Positions 26,602 through 34,838 of a DNA stretch of 64,000 nucleotides are shown here, in pieces (the first letter of the stretch is position 1; every line of letters begins with the position of its first letter). A program made the translations under genes and the position numbers. The notes below the pieces were generated by a model. The model did no database searches and was not told the origin of the DNA. It saw only the letters and a list, made by a program, of their open reading frames with translations. Origin of the DNA: UBA4582 sp965657335 (GTDB lineage: Bacteria; Pseudomonadota; Gammaproteobacteria; Pseudomonadales; Azotimanducaceae); contig CBFHOH010000002.1 in NCBI GenBank assembly GCA_965657335.1, positions 62,001-126,000 of the forward strand. The letters are read 5' to 3'.

Positions 26602-27402
26602 CTAGACAAAATTTATGTTGATCGCACCTAACGGACCATAATCGGCAAAAATATGGTCGCCAGACTTCACCGGTACTGGTCGAGTAAAAGAACCAGACAA
26701 AATAATTTGACCGGGCTCAAGGGCAATACCGTGCGGTGCAAACCGCTTGCACACCCACCGTATACCGTGTGCGGGATGTCCCATCACAGCTGCACCGAGA
26801 CCTGTATCTTCAATTTCATCATTCTGATAAAGCAGCGCTCCTGACCACGTAAGATCTATCTCGTCAGGTGCAACCTTTTTACCACCGCAAATAATGCCTG
26901 CATTGGCGGCATTGTCGGCTATCGTATCAAACACATTACGCGTATATCCGGTCTCTGGGTCGACCCTCAGGCTACGTGCGGAAATCAGCTCAAGTGCAGG
27001 CTGAACATATTCTGTCGCGTCCATTACTTCTTCGATCGACACATCGTCACCAAATAAGCGCTTCTTCATCACAAAGGCAAACTCGGACTCAATACGTGGG
27101 TCCAAAAAGTCTGCCGCTTTCAGTTCACACCGATCAGGAAACAACATTGCATCTGTCAGCACGCCGTAATCAGGCGTCGTTATATTCATCGCGAGTTGCA
27201 TCGTGCGCGAGGTCAAGCCAATCTTGTACCCTATCACCTTCTCACCGTCTGCGATCCTTCGGTCTACCCATGCTTTTTGAATTGCATAGGCGTCGTCCAT
27301 GTCAAGGTCAAAAGACATGGTAAGCGCTTTGATTTGCGCCTGATCTTTCTCTGCGCGATAAAGCCGATCGGCGGCATCAGCTATTTGTTCAGGGCTCAGC
27401 AT
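26602..27402 (-). CDS. hpaH: 2-oxo-hept-4-ene-1,7-dioate hydratase
   Basis: 266 aa from the ATG at 27402 (MLSPEQIADAADRLYRAEKD); the longer frame has no family support upstream. It belongs to the FAH-related hydratase family and hydrates the dienoate product of homoprotocatechuate cleavage. Family segments include IGYKIGLTSRTMQLAMNI, ESEFAFVMKK, AALELI-like VQPALELISARS and GHPAHGIRWVCKRFAPHG. It starts 1 nt after the hpaF stop, with its ribosome site AGGAA inside hpaF. MhpD-type hydratases are related, but the gene order supports HpaH. Confidence 0.92.
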   Translation of the reverse strand: MLSPEQIADAADRLYRAEKDQAQIKALTMSFDLDMDDAYAIQKAWVDRRIADGEKVIGYKIGLTSRTMQLAMNITTPDYGVLTDAMLFPDRCELKAADFLDPRIESEFAFVMKKRLFGDDVSIEEVMDATEYVQPALELISARSLRVDPETGYTRNVFDTIADNAANAGIICGGKKVAPDEIDLTWSGALLYQNDEIEDTGLGAAVMGHPAHGIRWVCKRFAPHGIALEPGQIILSGSFTRPVPVKSGDHIFADYGPLGAININFV

Positions 27403-27403
27403 A

Positions 27404-27772
27404 TTAAAAATTCCTGTTGTTAAACTTAACTTTTTCTTCGAGCTCACGCATTTCAAATGAGACAGTGACGGGTTGACTCGCCATCAGCGGTTCAAGGTGG
27501 GTCAATAAAATCTTCCAGAACATCTCACCGACACGCATTCTAGTGTCTTCGTCACGACCTCGCCCAACCTTCATGCTTAGATTCAAAAAGCCCTTAGCAG
27601 GATCGCCGTCTGCTACCCAAAAGTGCTCACATTTAATCGCCCGACTTCTCATGCCTGCCATCGGAAATATGTCAGTTTCAGCTGCCTTTTCATGCATCTT
27701 TTTCATCAAGCCCGGCAAGTCAAGGCTGGCTTCCGACAAATTCGCAGAATACTCATAAATAAAATGTGCCAT
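27404..27772 (-). CDS. hpaF: 5-carboxymethyl-2-hydroxymuconate delta-isomerase
   Basis: 122 aa from the ATG at 27772, giving MAHFIYEYSANL, which matches the MPHFI(M)EYSANL opening of known CHM isomerases where Pro1 is catalytic. Here residue 2 is Ala, not Pro, which is noteworthy. The tail LGEMFWKILLTHLEP fits the family. It isomerises 5-carboxymethyl-2-hydroxymuconate in the cytosol. It lies between hpaD (44 bp upstream) and hpaH. Confidence 0.9.
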   Translation of the reverse strand: MAHFIYEYSANLSEASLDLPGLMKKMHEKAAETDIFPMAGMRSRAIKCEHFWVADGDPAKGFLNLSMKVGRGRDEDTRMRVGEMFWKILLTHLEPLMASQPVTVSFEMRELEEKVKFNNRNF

Positions 27773-27816
27773 AACTGCCCCCGTGAGCATCTTGTGGTCG
27801 TCGAATGTCGACGCAT

Positions 27817-28680
27817 TTACTGGTTAATCGGCTGCACCGGGAATTCGACATTGATTTGTCCTGTGCCAGAACTGCCAAAATACGGGCTGATGACTTCAAC
27901 CTTACCCTTGTATTCATCCCAACCCAGCGCGCCCAGCAACATCGCCGTGTCATGCATAAAACCCTCGCCGTGACACTTGTCCGCATATTCAGGCAATATC
28001 TCTGTGAAACGCTGCCAGTCACCGTTTCGCCACATCTCAATTACCCTGTGATCGAACTCCTCTAAGAAGGGTGACCACACTTTATGCATGAATTCGTCGG
28101 CCGTGCCGTTTTGTGCAAAACGGTGCGAAAGAGAGCCCGATGCGAATATCGCCACTTTACCATCATAGTGATCCTCAATCGCAGACCGCAGCGCTCTGCC
28201 CATGGTGACACTGTCCTGCAAATCATGAACTGTCAGCAACGATGCGATTGACACAACTTTAAAATGACGGTCTTCATTCATGTATCGCATGGGTACAAGA
28301 CTGCCATATTCCAGAGTCAGGCTTGTGTCCTCATGGGCGCGCATATGAACGCCCGCATCGGTTACAGCCTTTGCGATTAAATGACCAAGCGCCGGATTAC
28401 CATCGTATTCATAGGGCAAATTTTTAATAAAATGAGGCAATTCATTGCTGGTGTAGATGCCTTTAAAGTGCGGAGCGTTATTGATGTGGTAGCCTGAATT
28501 CACTAACCAGTGGGTGTCAAACACGACGATGGTATCAACCCCGAGCGCGCGACAGCGTTTTGATATCTCACGATGACCTTCAATCGCATGCTCCCTACAA
28601 CCTTTGTGTGGGCCATCCATTTCGGACAGATACATGGAAGGTACGTGTGTGATTTTTGCCGCATAAGCGAGTTCGCCCAT
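27817..28680 (-). CDS. hpaD: 3,4-dihydroxyphenylacetate 2,3-dioxygenase
   Basis: 287 aa from the ATG at 28680, preceded by GAGGAG at good spacing (a TTG at 28683 lengthens the frame by one codon). Class III extradiol dioxygenase of the LigB fold. Fe(II)-site residues fit H in KITHVPSMYLSEMDGPHKG and H in IVVFDTHWLVNSGYH, with E in the LEYGSLVPMRYMN segment. It cleaves homoprotocatechuate between C2 and C3. It follows hpaE by 15 bp. Confidence 0.94.
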   Translation of the reverse strand: MGELAYAAKITHVPSMYLSEMDGPHKGCREHAIEGHREISKRCRALGVDTIVVFDTHWLVNSGYHINNAPHFKGIYTSNELPHFIKNLPYEYDGNPALGHLIAKAVTDAGVHMRAHEDTSLTLEYGSLVPMRYMNEDRHFKVVSIASLLTVHDLQDSVTMGRALRSAIEDHYDGKVAIFASGSLSHRFAQNGTADEFMHKVWSPFLEEFDHRVIEMWRNGDWQRFTEILPEYADKCHGEGFMHDTAMLLGALGWDEYKGKVEVISPYFGSSGTGQINVEFPVQPINQ

Positions 28681-28695
28681 CAATTATCTCCTCAA

Positions 28696-30213
28696 TTATC
28701 GACCAAGTACTGGCACATTATGCAGGTCATGGGCGACGCACACATTTTTTGTTTCCATATAGAAATCAAAACTAAAGTCGCCGCCGTCGCGACCAATGCC
28801 GCTGGCTTTCATGCCTCCGAAAGGCGACGGGAGATTACGATTGTTTTCCGAGTTGAACCAAAGCATGCCCGCTTCAAGGTTTTTTGCCAGACGCATGGTT
28901 CGTCCAACATCTTGAGTCCATACGTAACCAGCTAGCCCGTAGGGTGTATCGTTTGCCATCGTTACCGCGTCTTCTTCTGTATCGAAGGACATCGTGGTCA
29001 AGACAGGTCCAAAAATCTCTTCCCTGGAAATTCTCATACTGTTATTTGCTTCGGTGAAGAGTGTTGGACATATGTAGTTGCCAGCACCAAGCTCTTCCAT
29101 TGCCCGCCCACCTACCGCAGTCGTAGCACCATCGGTTTCAGCTATCGCCATATAACTCATTACTTTTTGGAAGTGCTCCTGGCTCACCACAGGGCCTACT
29201 TCCGTTGCAGGGTCAAGCGGATGCCCTACCCTTAAATTTTCTACCCGAGCCTTTAACGCGGACATAAATGCCCCCTCTATGCCTTTTTGCACGAGCAACC
29301 TTGAGCTGGATGTGCAACGCTGGCCGTTCAGACTGTAGAGCATAAAAACAACGGCATCGAGCGCACGATCAAAGTCTGCATCATCGAAGACAATCACCGG
29401 GTTTTTACCACCTAGCTCAAAGTGCAAACGTTTCAGCGTTGGCGCTGCCTGACGCATGATATGCGAACCCGTCGCGCTTTCGCCGACCAGCGCGACAGCT
29501 TTTATCGCAGGGTGCTCGGTCAACCTCCTACCTGCAGTTTCACCGAATCCGTTCACCGTGTTGAGTACACCATCCGGAATACCTGTCTGCTGTGCTATCT
29601 CGGCCAACAGCATCGCCGTCAGTGGTGACATTTCCGCAGGCTTGTGGACAACGGTACAACCCGCAGCCAGCGCAGGCGCCACCTTCCAGGTTGAAAGCAT
29701 AAAGGGCGTGTTCCATGGCGTGATTACACCCACAGGGCCGACCGGCGTTCTCATTGTGTAATTCGTATGGACATCTTGATACAGCGCCTGACCGTTGGTC
29801 GCTTCCGGTGACTTGTCGGCAAAAAACCGGAAGTTGTCAGCACCGCGAAGCGCCGCCTGCTTCATAAAGCGAATCGGCTGGCCACAATCCATAGATTCAA
29901 TCAGCGCTATTTCCTCGGCACGCGCGGCGATATTGTCGGCGAACTGATTCAACAGTTTTTTACGAGCCGCGCCAGACATGTCTCGCCAATCCGCAAAAGC
30001 CGCCCTTGCGGCTTCACAAGCCCGGTCCATATCCTGTTCCGTGCCACTAACGACATCACCGAGCGTGGCGTTATCTACCGGCGATAAATTCTCAAAAGTT
30101 TCGGCGTTAGCGGGCACTTCAAACTGACCGTTGATGAAATGACCCGTGGTGTTATCGCCAAACCGCTTCAGATAGGCTTGAGCCTTACTGAGATTTGCGT
30201 CATGTTCTGACAT
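28696..30213 (-). CDS. hpaE: 5-carboxymethyl-2-hydroxymuconate semialdehyde dehydrogenase
   Basis: 505-aa NAD-dependent aldehyde dehydrogenase. Catalytic cysteine is in LNGQRCTSSSRLL near residue 303, the general-base Glu in HFELGGKNPVIVF, and the oxyanion Asn in ITPWNTPFMLSTWK. The C-terminal SPFGGMKASGIGRDGGDFSF matches HpaE. It oxidises the semialdehyde made by HpaD. It is the first gene of the minus-strand hpaEDFH set and is divergent from hpaG. Confidence 0.94.
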   Translation of the reverse strand: MSEHDANLSKAQAYLKRFGDNTTGHFINGQFEVPANAETFENLSPVDNATLGDVVSGTEQDMDRACEAARAAFADWRDMSGAARKKLLNQFADNIAARAEEIALIESMDCGQPIRFMKQAALRGADNFRFFADKSPEATNGQALYQDVHTNYTMRTPVGPVGVITPWNTPFMLSTWKVAPALAAGCTVVHKPAEMSPLTAMLLAEIAQQTGIPDGVLNTVNGFGETAGRRLTEHPAIKAVALVGESATGSHIMRQAAPTLKRLHFELGGKNPVIVFDDADFDRALDAVVFMLYSLNGQRCTSSSRLLVQKGIEGAFMSALKARVENLRVGHPLDPATEVGPVVSQEHFQKVMSYMAIAETDGATTAVGGRAMEELGAGNYICPTLFTEANNSMRISREEIFGPVLTTMSFDTEEDAVTMANDTPYGLAGYVWTQDVGRTMRLAKNLEAGMLWFNSENNRNLPSPFGGMKASGIGRDGGDFSFDFYMETKNVCVAHDLHNVPVLGR

Positions 30214-30263
30214 GGTTACTGTCCTGTTTCACTTCTGTTTCTCATGGTGTTCGAATATTTCTA

Positions 30264-30337
30264 TAACATGTTAATCATTTGAGAAAACATTGGCTAGCAA
30301 AAACAGGATTGACCCGTGTAATATGCATAACAGGTTA
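30264..30337. promoter_or_regulatory. Divergent hpa control region with two TAAC-N2-GTTA sites
   Basis: Between hpaE and hpaG are TAACATGTTA (30264-30273, a perfect palindrome) and TAACAGGTTA (30328-30337, one central mismatch), 64 bp apart centre to centre. Both match the palindromic style of MarR-family operators, and the MarR-type hpaR gene follows hpaG. A TTGACC hexamer at 30309 may be a -35 element for hpaG. Binding by HpaR is inferred. Confidence 0.55.
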
Positions 30338-30354
30338 ACTTATAAGGTCATCAC

Positions 30355-31227
30355 ATGCGCTTTCTCTCGTATACCACAGCGGACATCCCATCAGCGAAAG
30401 CCTCATGGGGCGCTATTACCGACGAGGGCATCATCGATCTCGGCAGCAGAATGCAATGCGATTTCAAGCAAGCCCTGACATCGCGTCGGCTTGAGGAAGC
30501 AAAGGAGTTGGCCGCAAAACTATCACCTGACACCGACGTTAGAGACATCATATTTCTCCCGCCTGTCGCAAACCCCGAAAAGATCGCCTGTATCGGCGTA
30601 AATTACGCGAACCGAAACGCCGAGTACAAGGATGGCTCAGAAGCGCCCAAATTTCCCAGCCTCTTCATGCGCACCCCAGATTCACTGGTGGCACACGGCG
30701 ACAACCTGCTCCGCCCACCTGAGTCCGAGCAACTGGATTATGAGGGCGAGATAGCCGTGATCATCGGCAAAGAAGGTCATCGAATCGCCGAGGAGGATGC
30801 CTACAACTATATTGCCGGACTCACCATCATGAACGAGGGAACAATTCGCGACTGGCTGCGGCACTCTAAGTTTAATGTTACTCAAGGTAAGAATTTCTAC
30901 CATTCCGGCAGTATTGGACCCTGGATGGTAACAGCAGACGAGTTCTCTCCCGAGGTTTTTGAAAACATGACGGTTAAAACCCGAGTTAATGGTGAGGAGC
31001 GTCAAAATGATACGACTGCCAACATGATGTTTCCCATCAAATACCAGATCGCCTACATGTCGCAGTTTTATAATTTCAAACCCGGCGACGTTATCGCTAC
31101 CGGCACCCCCAACGGCGCCGGCGCCCGCTTTGATCCACCCAGGTACCTGAAACCGGGCGATGTTGTGGAAGTTGAAGTTGAAGGTGTTGGCATATTGTCC
31201 AACGAAGTAATCGATGAAATTGTCTGA
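30355..31227 (+). CDS. hpaG: FAH-family isomerase/decarboxylase, HpaG-like
   Basis: 290-aa single-domain fumarylacetoacetate-hydrolase-family protein. The metal ligands appear as E-x-E in LDYEGEIAVIIGKEG and D/E in the following segments; the tail YLKPGDVVEVEVEGVGILSNEV is typical. In E. coli HpaG is a tandem of two such domains performing OPET decarboxylation and HHDD isomerisation; this one has a single domain, so either it does both or a partner exists elsewhere. Divergent from hpaE across a 141-bp control region. Confidence 0.88.
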   Translation: MRFLSYTTADIPSAKASWGAITDEGIIDLGSRMQCDFKQALTSRRLEEAKELAAKLSPDTDVRDIIFLPPVANPEKIACIGVNYANRNAEYKDGSEAPKFPSLFMRTPDSLVAHGDNLLRPPESEQLDYEGEIAVIIGKEGHRIAEEDAYNYIAGLTIMNEGTIRDWLRHSKFNVTQGKNFYHSGSIGPWMVTADEFSPEVFENMTVKTRVNGEERQNDTTANMMFPIKYQIAYMSQFYNFKPGDVIATGTPNGAGARFDPPRYLKPGDVVEVEVEGVGILSNEVIDEIV

Positions 31228-31239
31228 TGAGGACCTTCA

Positions 31240-31728
31240 ATGGCTGACTCTGCTGAGAACCCCCTAAGAGGTTTTGACCGCTCTCTGCCAATGGCACTTC
31301 TCAGGGCACGGGAAGCCGTCATGAAAAATTTCGTTCCTTCTCTGCGGGAAAACGGTTTGTCCTCACAACAATGGCGCGTAATCAGAGCCCTACATGAAAA
31401 AGAAGGTCTGGACATTACGGAATTAGCAGAGCGATGTTTTCTTTTAATGCCCAGCCTCTCGCGAATTATTCAGAATCTTGAAAAAAGAGCATTGGTCAGT
31501 CGAATCCAATCAAGTACCGATAACAGACGCTCTGTCATCTCGATTACCACAAAAGGTAAAAGCCTGTTCGACAAGATTGCGCCGAAATCGGTCGCGCGAT
31601 ACGACCTGATCACGGAAAAGTTTGGCTATGGGAAACTCGAACTGCTGTATGAGCTGCTTGATGAATTAATCGAGAAAATCGAAGTCGACGATCATACAGA
31701 CCCGATCCGGAGCGAGGAAAATGGATAA
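31240..31728 (+). CDS. hpaR: MarR-family regulator of homoprotocatechuate degradation
   Basis: 162-aa winged-helix repressor. FVPSLRENGLSSQQWRVIRAL, LDITELAERCFLLMPSLSRI (recognition helix) and the wing VSRIQSSTDNRRSVISIT identify MarR/HpaR. In enterobacteria HpaR represses the meta operon until the substrate is present. It starts 12 bp after hpaG and overlaps the P450 gene by 8 bp, so the P450 is translated with it. The two TAAC-N2-GTTA sites upstream of hpaG are its probable targets. Confidence 0.92.
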   Translation: MADSAENPLRGFDRSLPMALLRAREAVMKNFVPSLRENGLSSQQWRVIRALHEKEGLDITELAERCFLLMPSLSRIIQNLEKRALVSRIQSSTDNRRSVISITTKGKSLFDKIAPKSVARYDLITEKFGYGKLELLYELLDELIEKIEVDDHTDPIRSEENG

Positions 31729-33016
31729 AAACAAATCCGACGACGCCTACCATAAAATCAGTGTGCCGCCCGCGGCAGAGCCCACGGGGTGTCCAGTCGA
31801 TCATGTTTTTACGCCATTTAACAGCAACTATCTAACAAACCCATATCCAGAACTGAAAGCTCTGATGTCCGAACAGCCTATCTTTTTTTCCAAAGAACTC
31901 GGCTATCTGGTTGTCACTGGTATGGAAAACGTTAACCACGTGCTGAAAAACCATAAAGTATTCTCCTCGGAGAACGTACAAGATCCAGTTTTTCCCGTTT
32001 GCCAAGAAGCAATGGCCGTTATGTCTGCTGACGACTACAACCCGAAAGCGGTGATGTCGAACTGTCAGCCGCCAGACCATACCCGAATTCGTAAATTTAC
32101 CCGTGACGGTTTCAATGCTCGACGTATGAAAATGTTGGAACCCTATATCCGGGAAACCGCAGATCGGCTCATTACTCAGATGTTAGAGAATGGCCAGTCA
32201 GCAGAGGTTGTATCTTCATTCGCGCACCCCTTACCCGGTCAGGTTATTTTTCGATTGATCGGTTTCCCCGCAAATGATGACGATCAATTAATCCACTGGA
32301 CTTCAAATCGCTTAATATTTACTTGGGGAAAGCCAACAGATGAAGCCCAAGTTGAAATAGCGGAAAACATGCTTAGATATTGGCGTTATTGCCGCGCCTT
32401 TGTTGCAAAAAGATACGAAGACCCTGCCGATGATCTTACTTCAGAACTGCTCGCTGCTCACAGGGAAAACCCCGAATCACTCAGCTATAGGGAGGTGGAA
32501 TCAATCATTTACGGTTTATCTTTCGCTGGGCACGAAATCGTCAGTAATTTTATTGCTTTGGCATTGATGACTATTTTACCGGATCGCGCACACTGGCAAT
32601 CACTGCGCAATGACCCTGGGCTAATACCGAATGCGTTGGAAGAAATCCTTCGCTTCGATTCCCCGCAGACGAGTTGGCGAAGGGTTGCTACGCAAGACAC
32701 CACCCTCGCAGGTGTTGACATCCCTAAAGGTACAAGAATTTTTATCAGTCTGGGGTCAGCCAACCATGACCCAGCGCTTTTCACCAATCCGGATGAATAC
32801 AACCCGAGCAGAGAAAATGTCAACAGACATATCTCTTTTGGTCATGGTATCCATTTTTGTCTTGGCGCAAGGCTGGCTCGGCTCGAGGCCCAAATCGCCC
32901 TTGAGTCCCTCGCTAAGCAGATTCCAGCGCTAAGCTTGGTGAAGAATCAAACACCGAGCTTCGCTCCCAATATTACGTTTCGAGGTCCAACGGACCTTTA
33001 TGTAGAATGGTCCTAA
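31721..33016 (+). CDS. Cytochrome P450 lacking the I-helix threonine
   Basis: 431-aa soluble P450. The heme cysteine is C380 in FGHGIHFCLGARLAR, the ExxR pair E308/R311. In the I helix the usual AG(H/D)(E/D)T is AGHEIVSNF (269-277): I273 replaces the conserved threonine that helps proton delivery. Some P450s tolerate this, using peroxide or substrate-assisted chemistry. Its ATG lies inside hpaR, and an aromatic-acid carrier follows, so it may hydroxylate or demethylate an aromatic acid that feeds homoprotocatechuate. That role is inference. Confidence 0.92.
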   Translation: MDKNKSDDAYHKISVPPAAEPTGCPVDHVFTPFNSNYLTNPYPELKALMSEQPIFFSKELGYLVVTGMENVNHVLKNHKVFSSENVQDPVFPVCQEAMAVMSADDYNPKAVMSNCQPPDHTRIRKFTRDGFNARRMKMLEPYIRETADRLITQMLENGQSAEVVSSFAHPLPGQVIFRLIGFPANDDDQLIHWTSNRLIFTWGKPTDEAQVEIAENMLRYWRYCRAFVAKRYEDPADDLTSELLAAHRENPESLSYREVESIIYGLSFAGHEIVSNFIALALMTILPDRAHWQSLRNDPGLIPNALEEILRFDSPQTSWRRVATQDTTLAGVDIPKGTRIFISLGSANHDPALFTNPDEYNPSRENVNRHISFGHGIHFCLGARLARLEAQIALESLAKQIPALSLVKNQTPSFAPNITFRGPTDLYVEWS

Positions 33017-33035
33017 AAAATAAACAAAAAAGGCG

Positions 33036-34382
33036 GTGCATCCCATTACTACTCAGCCAGTAAATATCAGCGACCTGATCGACCAAGGTAAGTTCTCATT
33101 TCGGCAAATACTGATTGTGTCTCTTTGCCTTATCTTCAACATGGTCGACGGTTTCGACATCACGGCCATGGCAGTGACGGCACACCAGATTGGCGAGGAT
33201 ATGCAATTGAGCGCCGACAAGATTGGACTGGTGTTCAGCTTTTCCCTTGCGGGGATGATGCTAGGCGCGATGTTTCTCGCCGCACTCTCGGATGTCATTG
33301 GCCGCCGCACGATGATCATCGTCACCCTTCTGCTGGTCGGCACGACTGTGCTGTTAACGGCGAGTGTGAACTCGCTACCAGCATTGATATTGCTCAGATT
33401 CATCAGCGGTCTTGGCGCCGGCGCCATGCTCGCTAGCGTGGCAACGTTAGCCTCTGAATATAGCCCTGAAAAATTTCGTGCGCTAGCAGTGACAGCTGTT
33501 ACAGCAGGTTATCCTTTGGGCGCTATGACCACCGGCCTCGTTGCGAGTAGCGTGGTGCCGGAGTTTGGCTGGCAGGGCATGTTCATTGCGGGCGGCTGCA
33601 CCACGCTTATGCTTGCTCTCATCGCATTTTTTCTCATTCCGGAGTCCTTATACTTTCTTTGTAAAAAACAACCTGATGACGCACTACAAAGCGTCAACAA
33701 CATACTTAAAATTTTCAATATCCGATCGCTTGAACAGCTGCCATCAATTGAAAACACAGGTGCCGCGACAGAGGCCGATCGACAAAACATCTATCAGAAA
33801 ATGTTAACGCTCTTAACACCTGAATTCCGCCGATCAACACTCACACTTTGGGCAACGTTTTTCCTGTGTATCAGCACGCTATATTTTCTCATGAGCTGGA
33901 CGCCTAAACTGATCATCAACCTCGGCTATTCGGCAGACGCAGGCAACTTGGCTTTCACCCTGTTTAATTTTGGTGGCGTCCTTGGAATATTTATTCTCGG
34001 GTACTTGGCATCGAAGTGGTCTCTGTCAGCTTTGATCAGCATATTTGCCATCACATCTGCTGTATTTATGTGGGCGTTTGCAGGGGCCGTTTCCCTTAAT
34101 TTCAATCAGACCATACTTATGCTGCTGATATTTGTTATTGGCATCAGCATGCAAGGCGGCTTTACCGGCATGTACGCTGTTGCGGCAAAGATCTACCCGA
34201 TTGAAATCAGAAGCACTGGTGTAGGTTGGGCAATTGGCTTAGGAAGGTTTGGTGCAGTGCTCGGCCCGGGCATCGCCGGTTACATGATTGCATCCGGGTT
34301 ATCGATCACTGTTAATTTCATGGTTTTTGCTATACCGATGCTAATCGGCGGCATATTTGCTTATCAGCTTAGGGTTAGATGA
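33036..34382 (+). CDS. MFS transporter, aromatic acid:proton symporter type
   Basis: 448-aa inner-membrane protein with 12 predicted helices, starting with GTG at 33036. The helix-1 motif NMVDGFDITAMAVTA (the DGxD motif) and the loop 2-3 motif LSDVIGRRTMI are signatures of the AAHS family (PcaK, BenK, HpaX-related). It lies 19 bp downstream of the P450 gene in the hpaG-hpaR-P450 run and probably imports hydroxyphenylacetate or another aromatic acid. The specific substrate is not determined. Confidence 0.9.
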   Translation: MHPITTQPVNISDLIDQGKFSFRQILIVSLCLIFNMVDGFDITAMAVTAHQIGEDMQLSADKIGLVFSFSLAGMMLGAMFLAALSDVIGRRTMIIVTLLLVGTTVLLTASVNSLPALILLRFISGLGAGAMLASVATLASEYSPEKFRALAVTAVTAGYPLGAMTTGLVASSVVPEFGWQGMFIAGGCTTLMLALIAFFLIPESLYFLCKKQPDDALQSVNNILKIFNIRSLEQLPSIENTGAATEADRQNIYQKMLTLLTPEFRRSTLTLWATFFLCISTLYFLMSWTPKLIINLGYSADAGNLAFTLFNFGGVLGIFILGYLASKWSLSALISIFAITSAVFMWAFAGAVSLNFNQTILMLLIFVIGISMQGGFTGMYAVAAKIYPIEIRSTGVGWAIGLGRFGAVLGPGIAGYMIASGLSITVNFMVFAIPMLIGGIFAYQLRVR

Positions 34383-34385
34383 CGA

Positions 34386-34838
34386 CTATTGCGCCCCTTC
34401 GATGATTGCTTTTAGCGCTGCAGCCTCACTACTTTTCGGCGGTGTATCTCGGAAGGTTTTTATATAGGCGTAGATGCTGAGAGCCTGCTGATCGGAGAGA
34501 CTAGACTCGGGATAGTGCGGCATTTTTTGCGAGGGTAAAGGTGGATTAAGCTCGCTTCGCGCTCTGATAAAAGCAAGATAAACCTTTTCACTCGTCATGA
34601 TGGCGCTCACGTCGTTCGCTAAATTATGTTTGCCAATGCCGTTGTATCCATGGCAGGCAAAACAACCGTGATCATAATAGAGCTGCTTACCTGGCCCCGA
34701 CACAACCCTTTCACTATTAGCACCAGCTGAAATATTAATCGTGGGATCGTCGCTCGCCAGTGCTGACAACATGATTGACGCGCTAACGATACAAAGCCCT
34801 ATGCATAACATGAGATTAAGTTTATTCATCATTTTCAC
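34386..34838 (-). CDS. Periplasmic cytochrome c, class I
   Basis: 150-aa secreted monoheme cytochrome. A signal peptide covers about residues 1-29 (ending SALA). The heme site is CFACH, and the distal Met is probably in SQKMPHYPESSLSD. Its start codon overlaps the stop of the thiamine-diphosphate enzyme gene by 4 bp, so the two are translated together. A reasonable reading is that it accepts electrons from that exported enzyme, or from a substrate it works on, and passes them to the respiratory chain; this is inference from coupling. Confidence 0.92.
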   Translation of the reverse strand: MKMMNKLNLMLCIGLCIVSASIMLSALASDDPTINISAGANSERVVSGPGKQLYYDHGCFACHGYNGIGKHNLANDVSAIMTSEKVYLAFIRARSELNPPLPSQKMPHYPESSLSDQQALSIYAYIKTFRDTPPKSSEAAALKAIIEGAQ

